Positions 16,548 through 25,252 of a DNA stretch of 64,000 bases are shown here, one piece after another. The position numbers and the translations under genes were made by a program. Each line of letters begins with the position of its first letter. The first letter of the stretch is position 1. The notes under the pieces are model-generated. The model saw only the letters and a program-made list of their open reading frames with translations. It was not told the origin of the DNA and did not search any database. The stretch covers positions 1 through 64,000 of the forward strand of contig NZ_FOXX01000007.1 of NCBI RefSeq assembly GCF_900115845.1, in the 5' to 3' direction. Origin of the DNA: Priestia endophytica DSM 13796 (GTDB lineage: Bacteria; Bacillota; Bacilli; Bacillales; Bacillaceae_H).

Positions 16548-18443
16548 ATGGATATATTAAAAAAGGTGGAACAGTATAGAGAAGAAGAACAGCGCTTAAA
16601 GTGGGAAGGTACGTTTGGTGAGTATTTAGAGATGGTAAAGGAAAACCCTTGGATTGCTCAATCAGCACATGCTCGCGTTTATAACATGATTAAAAGCGCA
16701 GGAACAGAAAAAGTGAATGGAAAGAAGAAATATAACTTTTTTAGTGAAAGTTTATTTGGTCTTGAGGATTCGCTTGAGCGTTTAGTTGAAGAATACTTTC
16801 ATCCAGCGGCGAAACGTCTTGATGTAAGAAAGCGTATTTTACTTCTCATGGGACCTGTTAGTGGCGGTAAATCAACGCTTGTAACAATGCTTAAAAGAGG
16901 ACTTGAGCAATATTCTTTAACAGATGAAGGTGCAGTGTATGCGATCAAAGGATGCCCGATGCACGAAGATCCGCTTCATTTAATTCCACATCACCTTCGT
17001 GACGATTTCTTCAGCGAGTATGGTATTCGTATCGAAGGAAACTTGTCGCCGTTAAATACAATGCGCGTTGAACAAGACTATGATGGACGCATTGAAGACG
17101 TAATTGTTGAACGTATTTTCTTTTCAGAAGATAAGCGAACAGGGATTGGAACATTCAGTCCATCAGATCCGAAATCTCAGGATATTGCAGATTTAACAGG
17201 AAGCATTGATTTTTCAACTATCGCAGAGTATGGTTCTGAATCAGATCCACGGGCATACCGATTTGATGGAGAATTAAATAAAGCAAACCGAGGAATGATG
17301 GAGTTTCAGGAGATGTTAAAGTGTGATGAGAAGTTTCTTTGGCATCTTTTATCATTAACACAAGAAGGAAACTTCAAAGCAGGGCGCTTTGCATTAATTA
17401 GCGCTGATGAACTTATTGTGGCTCATACAAATGAAACAGAGTATCGCTCATTCATTGCAAATAAGAAGAATGAAGCATTGCATTCCCGAATTATTGTTAT
17501 GCCTGTTCCATATAACCTCAAGGCAACAGAAGAAGAGAAAATTTATGAAAAAATGATTAGCGAAAGTGATGTATCTGACATCCACATTGCTCCACATACA
17601 TTGAAAGTTGCTTCAATGTTTACAATTCTAACTCGTTTAAAAGAACCGAAAAAAGGCGATATTGATCTAGTGAAGAAGATGCGCCTTTATGATGGCCAAT
17701 CTGTTGAAGGCTATAATGAAGCAGATGTAGAGGAATTAAAAGCAGAGCATGCTGATGAAGGCATGAGCGGTATTGATCCACGTTATGTTATTAACCGCAT
17801 ATCTTCTACAATTATTCGAAAAGAAATGTCTACAATTAATGCTCTTGATGTGCTTCGTTCCTTAAAAGAAGGGCTTGCACAGCATGCTTCAATCACCAAT
17901 GAAGACAGAGAGCGTTACTTGAACTATATTTCACTTGCCCGTAAAGAGTATGACAACATTGCGAAAAAAGAAGTTCAAAAAGCTTTTGTCTACTCTTATG
18001 AAGAATCCGCTAAAACTTTAATGGATAACTATCTTGATAATGTTGAAGCATACTGCAATAAAAATAAGCTTCGCGATCCGTTAACAGGAGAAGAAATGAG
18101 TCCAGATGAGAAGCTTATGCGCTCCATTGAAGAACAAATTGGAATTTCAGAAAATGCGAAAAAAGCATTCCGTGAAGAGATTCTCATTCGTATTTCTGCC
18201 TATGCTCGCAAAGGAAAACGTTTTGACTACAATTCTCATGAACGTCTTCGTGAAGCTATTCAAAAGAAACTTTTTGCAGATTTAAAAGACGTAGTGAAAA
18301 TTACCACTTCATCGAAAACACCTGATGAGCAACAGTTGAAGAAAATTAATGAAGTTGTCGCACGCTTAATTGATGAGCATGGATACAATTCTACGTCAGC
18401 AAATGATCTACTTCGTTACGTTGGTAGTCTTTTGAACAGGTAG
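16548..18443 (+). CDS. prkA: PrkA serine protein kinase / AAA+ protein
   Basis: A 631-residue mother-cell protein linked to sporulation and stress. The N-terminal two thirds are an AAA+ core: the P-loop GPVSGGKST is at residues 102-110. The C-terminal PrkA domain contains the region with distant kinase similarity. ATG 16548 follows AGGAGGAGG. In enterobacteria its homologue YeaG works with YeaH (YhbH) and YcgB (SpoVR); the same three are in this window. The sequence does not settle whether the activity is kinase or AAA+ protease-like. Confidence 0.93.
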   Translation: MDILKKVEQYREEEQRLKWEGTFGEYLEMVKENPWIAQSAHARVYNMIKSAGTEKVNGKKKYNFFSESLFGLEDSLERLVEEYFHPAAKRLDVRKRILLLMGPVSGGKSTLVTMLKRGLEQYSLTDEGAVYAIKGCPMHEDPLHLIPHHLRDDFFSEYGIRIEGNLSPLNTMRVEQDYDGRIEDVIVERIFFSEDKRTGIGTFSPSDPKSQDIADLTGSIDFSTIAEYGSESDPRAYRFDGELNKANRGMMEFQEMLKCDEKFLWHLLSLTQEGNFKAGRFALISADELIVAHTNETEYRSFIANKKNEALHSRIIVMPVPYNLKATEEEKIYEKMISESDVSDIHIAPHTLKVASMFTILTRLKEPKKGDIDLVKKMRLYDGQSVEGYNEADVEELKAEHADEGMSGIDPRYVINRISSTIIRKEMSTINALDVLRSLKEGLAQHASITNEDRERYLNYISLARKEYDNIAKKEVQKAFVYSYEESAKTLMDNYLDNVEAYCNKNKLRDPLTGEEMSPDEKLMRSIEEQIGISENAKKAFREEILIRISAYARKGKRFDYNSHERLREAIQKKLFADLKDVVKITTSSKTPDEQQLKKINEVVARLIDEHGYNSTSANDLLRYVGSLLNR

Positions 18444-18452
18444 CACGCTTAT

Positions 18453-18485
18453 ACCCCCACTGTTTAGCGATAAGTGGGGGTTTTC
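18453..18485 (+). terminator. Terminator after prkA
   Basis: An 8-bp stem ACCCCCAC/GTGGGGGT with a 13-base loop and TTTTC tail; it separates prkA from yhbH. Confidence 0.85.
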
Positions 18486-18537
18486 TTTTCATCACAAACA
18501 GGTTGTCCAACTAGAAAGATAATTATCTAAAAAGTTT

Positions 18538-18566
18538 GTCAATTTTAGGGTAGTTTTGCATAGTAT
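18538..18566 (+). promoter_or_regulatory. Candidate sigma-E promoter of yhbH
   Basis: GTCAATTT, 13-base spacer, CATAGTAT (-10 type CATANNNT). Further down the leader, GGCTAAC (18647) pairs with GTTAGCC (18669) ahead of a T-rich run, a possible attenuator. Confidence 0.45.
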
Positions 18567-18707
18567 AGAGTAATAAACGCTTTAAGAGAGAGGAAGTCAG
18601 CATATTATATGCTGTTGAACTAGAAATTGTGAATATCGTGATTAATGGCTAACCAGATATTTTTCTGAGTTAGCCAAGTTTTTCTAAACATGTAAGGAGG
18701 GTACAAA

Positions 18708-19886
18708 ATGAAAAAAGAAGATAAGCAAAGTTTTGCGATCTCACAGGAAAACTGGTCCCTCCACCGAAAAGGCTACGACGACCAAAAAAGACATCAGGAA
18801 AAGATTCAAGAAGCTATCAAAAACAATCTTCCAGATTTAATCTCAGAAGAAAACATTATTATGTCTAATGGTCGTGACGTTGTGAAAATCCCGATTCGTT
18901 CTCTTGACGAATATCGTATTCGCTATAACTACGATAAAAACAAACACGTTGGTCAAGGAAATGGAAAAAGCAAAGTCGGAGATGTAGTAGCAAGAGATGG
19001 CTCAGGTGGGCAAGGCCAAAAAGGTGCAGGGAAAGGGCAAGGAGCAGGAGATCAAGCAGGAAATGATTATTATGAAGCAGAAGTATCCATTTTAGAGCTT
19101 GAAGAGGCATTGTTTTCGCAGCTTGAGCTCCCGAACTTAAAACGTAAAGAAAATGACGAAGTTACAATTGAACATATTGAATTTAATGACATTCGTCGAA
19201 CAGGTCTTATGGGCAACATTGATAAAAAAAGAACGATGCTTTCTGCTTATAAGCGAAATGCGATGACAGGAAAGCCAAAATTCCATCCGATTTATCCAGA
19301 GGATTTAAAATTTAAAACGTGGAATGAGGTTCAGAAACGAGAATCCAAAGCAGTTGTACTTGCAATGATGGATACAAGTGGTTCGATGGGAATATGGGAG
19401 AAATATATGGCCCGAAGCTTTTTCTTTTGGATGGCTCGTTTCTTACGTACAAAGTATGAAACTGTAGATATTGAATTTATTGCTCATCATACAGAAGCTA
19501 AAGTTGTTACAGAGGAAGAATTTTTCTCAAAAGGAGAAAGCGGTGGAACGATTTGCTCGAGTGCTTACCGAAAAGCTCTTGAGCTTGTAAATGGTAAATA
19601 CTCGCCAGAGCGATATAACATTTATCCGTTTCATTTCTCAGATGGAGATAATTTAACATCTGATAACGCTCGCTGTGTGAAACTTGTTGAAGAGCTTATG
19701 AAAGTGTCTAACATGTTTGGTTATGGAGAAGTGAATCAATATAACCGTCATTCAACACTTATGAGTGCTTACCGAAACATGAATGATCCAAAGTTCCGCC
19801 ACTTTATTTTAAAACAAAAAGCAGACGTTTTTCATGCAATGAAAAGCTTTTTCCGAAAAGAAGAAGATGGCACGAAATACGCATAG
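18708..19886 (+). CDS. yhbH: YhbH, UPF0229 von Willebrand A-like sporulation protein
   Basis: 392 residues. The N-terminal 150 residues are charged, with a glycine/glutamine-rich linker near 90-120. The C-terminal half is a von Willebrand factor A fold; the metal-site motif DTSGSMG starts at residue 222. The homologue YeaH belongs to the YeaG/PrkA-SpoVR set, so a partner role with PrkA is likely. AAGGAGGG lies before the ATG. Directly downstream of prkA but with its own promoter candidate. Confidence 0.92.
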   Translation: MKKEDKQSFAISQENWSLHRKGYDDQKRHQEKIQEAIKNNLPDLISEENIIMSNGRDVVKIPIRSLDEYRIRYNYDKNKHVGQGNGKSKVGDVVARDGSGGQGQKGAGKGQGAGDQAGNDYYEAEVSILELEEALFSQLELPNLKRKENDEVTIEHIEFNDIRRTGLMGNIDKKRTMLSAYKRNAMTGKPKFHPIYPEDLKFKTWNEVQKRESKAVVLAMMDTSGSMGIWEKYMARSFFFWMARFLRTKYETVDIEFIAHHTEAKVVTEEEFFSKGESGGTICSSAYRKALELVNGKYSPERYNIYPFHFSDGDNLTSDNARCVKLVEELMKVSNMFGYGEVNQYNRHSTLMSAYRNMNDPKFRHFILKQKADVFHAMKSFFRKEEDGTKYA

Positions 19887-19913
19887 AAGCAGGCAATTTG
19901 CCTGTTTCTTTTT
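19884..19913 (+). terminator. Terminator after yhbH
   Basis: An 11-bp stem GAAGCAGGCAA/TTGCCTGTTTC followed by a T-run. It isolates yhbH from the gas-vesicle operon. Confidence 0.88.
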
Positions 19914-19962
19914 TTGGAGAAAAACATTAAGAAAAAATTGGAACTGAAATACCTGTTTAGTT

Positions 19963-19992
19963 TTGGCTCATCACGTGTACATAACTTATAAA
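19963..19992 (+). promoter_or_regulatory. Candidate promoter of the gas-vesicle operon
   Basis: A sigma-A reading is TTGGCT, 18-base spacer, TATAAA, ending 28 bases before the first start codon. A weaker sigma-B-like reading overlaps it (GTTTAG at 19955, 14 bases, GTGTAC). Confidence 0.4.
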
Positions 19993-20020
19993 TCACTTTA
20001 ATTAAGGAGTGATAAACAAG

Positions 20021-20233
20021 TTGATTACGAGAAAGACGCTGTGGATTAGCAGTTTAATTTCTGGATTAGGAATCACCACAGCCTTTGCATTAAGAAAAAG
20101 AAAAAGGAAAAAACGTAAAACCTTGAACAGGAGAAGAACAAAGTATTTAACAATGAATGAAGATAAGGCTTATGGTAATGAAACATATCAATACTATAGA
20201 AAACGTTTCCAGGGAGGGAAAGCACATGACTAA
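20021..20233 (+). CDS. Small basic membrane protein leading the gas-vesicle operon (GvpP-like?)
   Basis: 70 residues from TTG 20021 (AAGGAG at 20004; the GTG at 20009 overlaps that site). One N-terminal hydrophobic segment (LWISSLISGLGITTAFAL) is followed by a very basic stretch (RKRKRKKRK) and a polar tail, so it likely sits in the membrane with a cytosolic basic arm. Its place before the acidic protein and gvpA recalls GvpP of B. megaterium, but similarity is by position and size only. Its last 8 bases overlap the next start, implying translational coupling. Confidence 0.6.
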   Translation: MITRKTLWISSLISGLGITTAFALRKRKRKKRKTLNRRRTKYLTMNEDKAYGNETYQYYRKRFQGGKAHD

Positions 20234-21314
20234 ACAAGCAAAAAGTCAAACAGAAAAGAAAAGTGGAACTCGAAAAGGAACGACAAAACAAAGCAAATCT
20301 TCACAAGAAAAAAATGAATTAACGCTAGATTCATTGAAAGACGTTTTATCTGAAGTAGAACAAGAAGATGCGAAAGAAATTCTTCAATCTCTTATTGGAG
20401 AGTTATCACAAGAAGATCGTCAAGAAATCCGAAGCATGTTTCAAGATGAAGAAAGTAAAGAGAGCAAGGAAAGCGATGACTCTGTACAAGAAGCGCTATC
20501 TTCTCTCGATGAGAAGCTTTCACAAGTGTTAGACAACATTGAAAAATTAAGCGATGATTTCTCTTCTTCACAACAATCAGGTGGAGAAAAAACAGAGAAA
20601 GACGGCCTTATCGACAAAATTATTACGCTTCTAAATGGGGAATCAAAAGAAAGTGGAAGTATCGATGAAGTGAAAGACCTTGTTGGTCAACTTGATAGTG
20701 AAGGAAAAGATGGATTAATTGATAAGCTTATTACACTTTTAAATGGGGAATCAAAAGAAAGCGGAGGCAGTGATGACGTAAAGAACCTGCTGAGTCAGCT
20801 TGATGGAGGAGAAGAAATCGCGGATCAATTAAGCGATGAGCAGCTTCAGTCTTTGCAAGATAAACTTTCAGATGGAAAAGAAGAAAGTGAAGAGGAAGAT
20901 TCAGACGACTCAGATGATGAAGATCAGGAGAAAAGCGGAATTAGCAATGAAGATCTTCAAAAAATGCTACAAGATTCAGATTCAAAAGACAGCGGCGAGC
21001 TGCTCGGCCAGCTAACAGATCAGCTTAGTGATGATCAAATCAATGCTTTAACAGAGAAGTTGTCGGCTGGAGGAGATGAGGCGAAAAACCTTCTGAAGCA
21101 GCTGACATCTGGAGACGTGCAGAACGTTGCCCAAGGATTAACAGGAAATCTGCTTGGCGGTAATGATAGCGATGATGGCGGTGATCCTGTTGAACAGTTA
21201 ACAGCACAGCTTCAAAACTTAGGGAATGATACAAGCGGAGTGAAGACAAGCTCTGACATTAAAGGGGCAAATGACATTAAAAACGTTACATCTTCTAAAG
21301 GAAAAAAACAGTAA
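20226..21314 (+). CDS. Acidic repeat protein of the gas-vesicle operon
   Basis: 362 residues from ATG 20226 behind GGGAGGG. The first 30 residues are basic; the rest is strongly acidic and rich in Ser, Asp, Glu, Lys and Gln. Two tandem 36-residue repeats begin at residues 125 and 161 (core KDGLIDKIITLLNGESKESG). Further LxxQLxDxQ-like motifs follow, and there is an Asp/Glu/Ser block near 218-240. No transmembrane helix. It occupies the GvpQ position of the B. megaterium cluster but is far longer than I expect for GvpQ, and I do not recognise it. A scaffold or vesicle-surface role is inference. Confidence 0.75.
   Translation: MTKQAKSQTEKKSGTRKGTTKQSKSSQEKNELTLDSLKDVLSEVEQEDAKEILQSLIGELSQEDRQEIRSMFQDEESKESKESDDSVQEALSSLDEKLSQVLDNIEKLSDDFSSSQQSGGEKTEKDGLIDKIITLLNGESKESGSIDEVKDLVGQLDSEGKDGLIDKLITLLNGESKESGGSDDVKNLLSQLDGGEEIADQLSDEQLQSLQDKLSDGKEESEEEDSDDSDDEDQEKSGISNEDLQKMLQDSDSKDSGELLGQLTDQLSDDQINALTEKLSAGGDEAKNLLKQLTSGDVQNVAQGLTGNLLGGNDSDDGGDPVEQLTAQLQNLGNDTSGVKTSSDIKGANDIKNVTSSKGKKQ
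20598..20813 (+). repeat. Two tandem 108-bp coding repeats
   Basis: Units at 20598-20705 and 20706-20813 encode 36 residues each. A stretch around AATGGGGAATCAAAAGAAAG is identical in both copies at DNA level, suggesting recent duplication. Confidence 0.85.
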
Positions 21315-21334
21315 AAATAAAGGAGTGATGCAAA

Positions 21335-21598
21335 ATGGCTGCCATTCAGAAAAGTACTGATGGCTCAAGTCTTGCAGAAGTTGTTGACCGTATTCTCGAT
21401 AAAGGGGTAGTAATTGATGCTTACGCAAAAATTTCTCTTGTTGGAATTGAGCTTATTACAGTAGAAGCCCGAGTTGTTATTGCAAGTGTTGATACATGGT
21501 TACGCTATGCTGAAGCTGTTGGTTTAATCCGAGATGATCTAATGGATGAAGGGGAATTCCAACTTCAGCAACCAAGCAATGCTAGAGAAAGAGGATAA
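21335..21598 (+). CDS. gvpA: Gas-vesicle structural protein GvpA (GvpB-type)
   Basis: The main shell subunit of the gas vesicle. The core [53 protein letters not shown] holds the amphipathic helix, two beta strands and second helix of the family (described here in pieces: [13 protein letters not shown], then [18 protein letters not shown]). It is 87 residues with a longer tail after residue 68, as in GvpB of B. megaterium. AAAGGAG lies before the ATG. Only one full-length gvpA-type gene is seen; gvpJ and gvpS are minor paralogues. A hairpin follows it. Confidence 0.95.
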   Translation: MAAIQKSTDGSSLAEVVDRILDKGVVIDAYAKISLVGIELITVEARVVIASVDTWLRYAEAVGLIRDDLMDEGEFQLQQPSNARERG

Positions 21599-21607
21599 GA
21601 AAACAAA

Positions 21608-21633
21608 AGCCAGGGCAGCTCTCTGCCTTGGCT
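21608..21633 (+). other. Intercistronic hairpin after gvpA
   Basis: A perfect 11-bp stem AGCCAGGGCAG/CTGCCTTGGCT (one G-T) with loop CTCT. No T-run follows, so it looks like an RNA stability or processing element rather than a full terminator; it could raise gvpA mRNA above downstream genes. Confidence 0.6.
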
Positions 21634-21661
21634 ACTCCATTCATTAAGGGGACTTATAAAG

Positions 21662-21925
21662 ATGAGTATGAGAAAGATTTTAGATGAAATTCATGTGTTT
21701 TTTGAGGAATATATTAATCCTCCACACAAAGTGATTTCAGTTAAACCAAATGATGAAGGATGGGAAGCTTTTGTGGAAGTGCTTGAAGAGCGAGAGTATA
21801 TGAAAGCATACGCAAAAGATGAGCTCATTGGGATCTATCATACCCAAGTAAATGAGGAAATGGAAGTCGTTTCTTTTGAACGAAGAAGTCTTAGACCACG
21901 CAGTGAAGTAATTGTTCCTGATTAG
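21662..21925 (+). CDS. gvpO: Gas-vesicle protein of the GvpO family (GvpR of B. megaterium)
   Basis: 87 residues with the GvpO-family layout: a helical start (ILDEIHVFFEEYINPP), a GWEAFVEVLEEREY centre and a YHTQVNEEMEVVSFER end. The role is needed in vesicle formation or regulation in other hosts, but the mechanism is not clear. It lies between gvpA and gvpN, as gvpR does in B. megaterium, 64 bases after gvpA. Confidence 0.85.
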   Translation: MSMRKILDEIHVFFEEYINPPHKVISVKPNDEGWEAFVEVLEEREYMKAYAKDELIGIYHTQVNEEMEVVSFERRSLRPRSEVIVPD

Positions 21926-21965
21926 TCTTCTTCGCGTATTTGAGAAAGGAGAAGAATGATGAAAA

Positions 21966-22877
21966 ATGGAAAAACTACAAGAACGACTCAACAACGAATT
22001 TATTCTTTATCCAGAGTTAGAGGACCTAGCAGATCGTGCTGTTGACTATTTATCCGCACGTTTTCCAGTTCATTTTACAGGACCATCTGGAGTCGGAAAA
22101 ACATCGCTTGCTCTTTATGTAGCAAGTCGAATGAATCGCCCACTAACTTTTTTGCAAGGAAACTATGAAATGAGAAATGAAGATTTAATTGGTGGAATGA
22201 GCGGTTACACGAGTAATAAGACAGTAGATAATTTCGTTCGCTCTGTTCGGAAACAAGAAGAGAAACTAACGGAAAATAGAGTTGATGGTCGCTTAGTAAG
22301 AGCTGTGAAAAATGGTCATACCGTTGTGTACGATGAATTCACGAGATCAAAACCTGAAACAAACAATTTGTTTCTATCCGTTGTTGAAGAAGGAATTCTT
22401 CCCTTATACGGTATAAAAGATGAAGAATCTCATATTCCAGTTCATCCCGATTTCTCCATCATTTTTACGAGCAATCCTGAGGAATACGTTGGTACTTATC
22501 GAACACAGGATGCGCTTCAAGACCGAATGATTACAATTGATGTAGATACAGTAGATGAGCGAACAGAGGCTTACATTTTAAAAGACCGCACAGAAGTTAG
22601 TGATAGAGAAGCAGCTTTTATTATTACATTTATGAAAAAGATCCGTTCAAAATGTATGGAAAATGGAGAAGTTGGTCCTGGTCTGCGTTCATCTATTATG
22701 ATTGGCTCTATTGCCCAAAAAGCAAAAATTGAGATTAACCCAGACAATGAACGATTTCAAAAACTGATTTTTGACATTATTGAATTTACCATTCATAGAA
22801 ATTTGGGGTATAAAAGTAAAGAGCAAACTCGTAATTATCTTGTAAGAGAAATGAAAAAACTATGGGGAGGAAACTAA
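21966..22877 (+). CDS. gvpN: Gas-vesicle AAA+ ATPase GvpN
   Basis: A 303-residue MoxR-type AAA+ ATPase needed for vesicle enlargement. The Walker A motif GPSGVGKTS starts at residue 39; the Walker B-like VVYDEF is near 120, followed by the SNPEEY sensor region. ATG 21966 gives the family N-terminus (MEKLQERLN); two ATGs 7-10 bases upstream are in other frames. The ribosome site AAAGGAGAAG is a little far. gvpF begins one base after its stop. Confidence 0.94.
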   Translation: MEKLQERLNNEFILYPELEDLADRAVDYLSARFPVHFTGPSGVGKTSLALYVASRMNRPLTFLQGNYEMRNEDLIGGMSGYTSNKTVDNFVRSVRKQEEKLTENRVDGRLVRAVKNGHTVVYDEFTRSKPETNNLFLSVVEEGILPLYGIKDEESHIPVHPDFSIIFTSNPEEYVGTYRTQDALQDRMITIDVDTVDERTEAYILKDRTEVSDREAAFIITFMKKIRSKCMENGEVGPGLRSSIMIGSIAQKAKIEINPDNERFQKLIFDIIEFTIHRNLGYKSKEQTRNYLVREMKKLWGGN

Positions 22878-22878
22878 G

Positions 22879-23640
22879 ATGAGTGAAGAATTAGGGAAGT
22901 ATCCATTTTGTATTATTAAAAAAGATAGTGTAGATGATTTAGGAAGGGCTGTACTTGATGGAGAAGAACGTCAGCTGTTAGCCATCCCTTATAAAGAATT
23001 TGCAATGATTGTAGCCGAGGCACCTATTAAAATTTATCACCCTAAAAAAGAAAATGTCATGAACCATCAAAATACGATTTCAGCTGTTATGGAGCAAACA
23101 GATGTGATTCCAATGAGTTTTGGTAACGTATTTCAATCAGAAGAAGATATTGAGCTTTTACTCCAAAATTTATATGAAAACCTTCAAGAGCTTTTTCCGC
23201 AAATCGAAGGCCGATTTGAAGTTGGGTTAAAAGTTATTGCGAAAAAAGAATGGCTACAGGAAGAGATGAACAATCAGTCAAAAGCCCAGAAGTTAAAGAA
23301 AAAAATCGAAAACAAATCAAAAGAAGCATCTTACTATGACAGAATTGAGCTTGGAGATTTTGCTAGAAACTTTATGAAAAGCAAAGGGGAAGAAGCCGCG
23401 CAAGCCATTTTCCTACCGTTAGCTGAGATTGCAGCTTCGGCTAAACAAACGCAAACACTAGGAGAAAAAATGCTTCTTAATACTTCATTTCTTGTTGAAA
23501 CGGAAAAAGAAAAAGAATTTGATGCTAAAGTAAACGAGCTTTATGAACAGTGGGAAGATAAAGTAGAGTTTAAATATACAGGACCATGGCCTGCTTACAA
23601 CTTTATTGATATCAAACTAGAGGCAAGGAAAGTTCAATGA
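22879..23640 (+). CDS. gvpF: Gas-vesicle protein GvpF
   Basis: A 253-residue GvpF/GvpL-family protein, a minor component that helps nucleate the vesicle and binds GvpA in other systems. The N-terminal half has the IPMSFGNVF block near residue 78 (family: 'P..FGTVF'); the C-terminal half ends with the YTGPWPAYNFID motif. A lysine-rich helix joins them. GGAGG lies before the ATG; its stop overlaps the start of gvpG. Confidence 0.93.
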   Translation: MSEELGKYPFCIIKKDSVDDLGRAVLDGEERQLLAIPYKEFAMIVAEAPIKIYHPKKENVMNHQNTISAVMEQTDVIPMSFGNVFQSEEDIELLLQNLYENLQELFPQIEGRFEVGLKVIAKKEWLQEEMNNQSKAQKLKKKIENKSKEASYYDRIELGDFARNFMKSKGEEAAQAIFLPLAEIAASAKQTQTLGEKMLLNTSFLVETEKEKEFDAKVNELYEQWEDKVEFKYTGPWPAYNFIDIKLEARKVQ

Positions 23641-23891
23641 TTCAAAAAATCGTTACAGGGCCAATTGATCTTGTTGTAAAGATCGGAGAAAAAATTAAAG
23701 AGGAAGCAGACAGACAGCTCTACGATATTAACCACATCCAGCAACAGCTCATGAATCTGCAAATGATGCACGAAATGGAAGAGATATCAGAGCGTGATTA
23801 TGAAGAAAAGGAACAGGAGCTTCTAGAACGATACGAAGTTGCAAAGCGACGTGAGCAAGAGCAATGGGAAGAGATGAAAAACTCAAAGTAA
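23637..23891 (+). CDS. gvpG: Gas-vesicle protein GvpG
   Basis: An 84-residue, glutamate/glutamine-rich, probably coiled-coil protein. It opens with the GvpG hydrophobic helix (VTGPIDLVVKIGEKIKEEA) and continues as a charged helix ending KRREQEQWEEMKNSK. Minor vesicle protein acting with GvpF and GvpL. It starts by ATGA overlap inside gvpF, so translation is coupled. Confidence 0.9.
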   Translation: MIQKIVTGPIDLVVKIGEKIKEEADRQLYDINHIQQQLMNLQMMHEMEEISERDYEEKEQELLERYEVAKRREQEQWEEMKNSK

Positions 23892-23903
23892 GGAGGATAC
23901 ACA

Positions 23904-24728
23904 TTGAAAACTGCCACAAGTACGAAATTAATTTACGTATATGGATTTGTTCCTTCATCTGAAGTTACAGAAGGAAAGTTGGAATCTTTTGTAGGATTTG
24001 ATGGAGAACATCCTATATACACCCTAGAACAGCAAGGAATCACTGCTATTGCCTGCAAATTAAATGATGAGCATTATAGTGAAGAGACATTAGAAAAGAA
24101 AACAGAAGACATGAAATGGCTTCATGAAAAAGCCCTGCATCACCATGAGACGCTTAAAAAGTTGAATAAAGAATATACACTTTTACCGCTGCATTTTTGC
24201 ACAGTTTTCAAAAGTGAAGAAAATGTGCAAGAGAAGATGAGTTCAGTGAACAAAGAACTTTCTAAGCTTTTTAAGGAGCTTGTAGGAAAAGAAGAGTGGA
24301 CGCTAAAAATATATAGCGATGAAAAACAGTTAAAGCCTTATGTTGAAGAAAATAATAAAGATATAAAAACCAAAAGTGAGGAAATTAAGTCACTATCAAA
24401 AGGAAGACAGTATTTTGAACGTAAGAAGTTAGAGCGGTTATTACAAGAGAAAATTAGTGAAGAGAAAAAGAGACTTTCAAAAGAAATTCATGAAGAGCTA
24501 AGTGCTTTAACAAGTAAGTCAGGAATTAAAAAGAATTGGAATCAAAAGGTAACAGGACGACAAGATGAGATGAGCTGGAACAGTGTTTATCTTATTAAAG
24601 AAGGCGATGTCAAACGCTTTTTAGATGAAGTCGGAAATTTAGGAGAAAAATATAAGACGTACGGATTACAGCTTGAAGCAACAGGACCATGGCCTTGCTA
24701 CTATTTCGCCAAAGTAGAAGGAGAGTGA
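23904..24728 (+). CDS. gvpL: Gas-vesicle protein GvpL
   Basis: A 274-residue GvpL/GvpF-family paralogue of the gvpF product; TTG start 8-9 bases after AAGGAGG. LLPLHFCTVFKSEENV near residue 92 corresponds to the IPMSFGNVF block of GvpF, and ATGPWPCYYFAKVE at the C-terminus to its TGPWPAYNF end. A long charged helix lies between. Thought to assist assembly. Confidence 0.93.
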   Translation: MKTATSTKLIYVYGFVPSSEVTEGKLESFVGFDGEHPIYTLEQQGITAIACKLNDEHYSEETLEKKTEDMKWLHEKALHHHETLKKLNKEYTLLPLHFCTVFKSEENVQEKMSSVNKELSKLFKELVGKEEWTLKIYSDEKQLKPYVEENNKDIKTKSEEIKSLSKGRQYFERKKLERLLQEKISEEKKRLSKEIHEELSALTSKSGIKKNWNQKVTGRQDEMSWNSVYLIKEGDVKRFLDEVGNLGEKYKTYGLQLEATGPWPCYYFAKVEGE

Positions 24729-24734
24729 TGGGAA

Positions 24735-24965
24735 GTGGGTGAAGAAGTAACTGTTGAAGATAGACATCAGGAAGTAACATTACTTGATATTCTTGACGTT
24801 ATTTTAGATAAAGGAATCGCACTTCGAGGTGAGCTCGTTATTTCGATTGCCGATATTGATCTTGTGTATTTAGATTTACGTGTCCTCGTTGTAGCCGTTG
24901 AAAAAATGATGACTTTATCAACAAACACGATTGAAGGGGGTGCAAAAGAATATGGGAGCACTTAA
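24735..24965 (+). CDS. gvpS: GvpA-like minor protein GvpS
   Basis: 76 residues with the GvpA fold pattern: LLDILDVILDKGIALRGE, then VISIADIDLVYLDLRVLVVAVEKM. It is between gvpL and gvpK as gvpS is in B. megaterium. GTG 24735 is the best start; the ribosome site (GGAGAG at 24719) is modest. Its 3' end overlaps the start of gvpK by 14 bases. Confidence 0.85.
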   Translation: MGEEVTVEDRHQEVTLLDILDVILDKGIALRGELVISIADIDLVYLDLRVLVVAVEKMMTLSTNTIEGGAKEYGST

Positions 24966-25236
24966 GCAAGACAAGGGGCGAATTGAGCTTGATCCCGAAA
25001 ATGCCGAGCAAGGTTTAGCACAGCTTGTTCTTACATTAGTAGAGCTCATCAGGCAGCTTGTTGAACGCCATGCGATGCGTCGTGTTGAAGGGGGATCTTT
25101 GACAGATGAGGAAATTGAGAAGCTTGGAACAGCCCTTATGAACTTGGAGATGAAAATGGAAGAACTAAGAGAGATATTTGATCTTGATGAAGAAGATCTA
25201 AACATTAATTTAGGCCCTCTTGGTAACTTAATGTAG
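24952..25236 (+). CDS. gvpK: Gas-vesicle protein GvpK
   Basis: 94 residues with the GvpK signature: RIELDPENAEQGLAQLVLTL, then LVELIRQLVERHAMRRVEGG and LTDEEIEKLGTALMNLE. ATG 24952 follows GGGGGTG by 11 bases. A minor protein needed for normal vesicles. It overlaps gvpS upstream and is 16 bases from gvpJ. Confidence 0.93.
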   Translation: MGALKQDKGRIELDPENAEQGLAQLVLTLVELIRQLVERHAMRRVEGGSLTDEEIEKLGTALMNLEMKMEELREIFDLDEEDLNINLGPLGNLM

Positions 25237-25252
25237 CAAAGGAGTGTGAACA

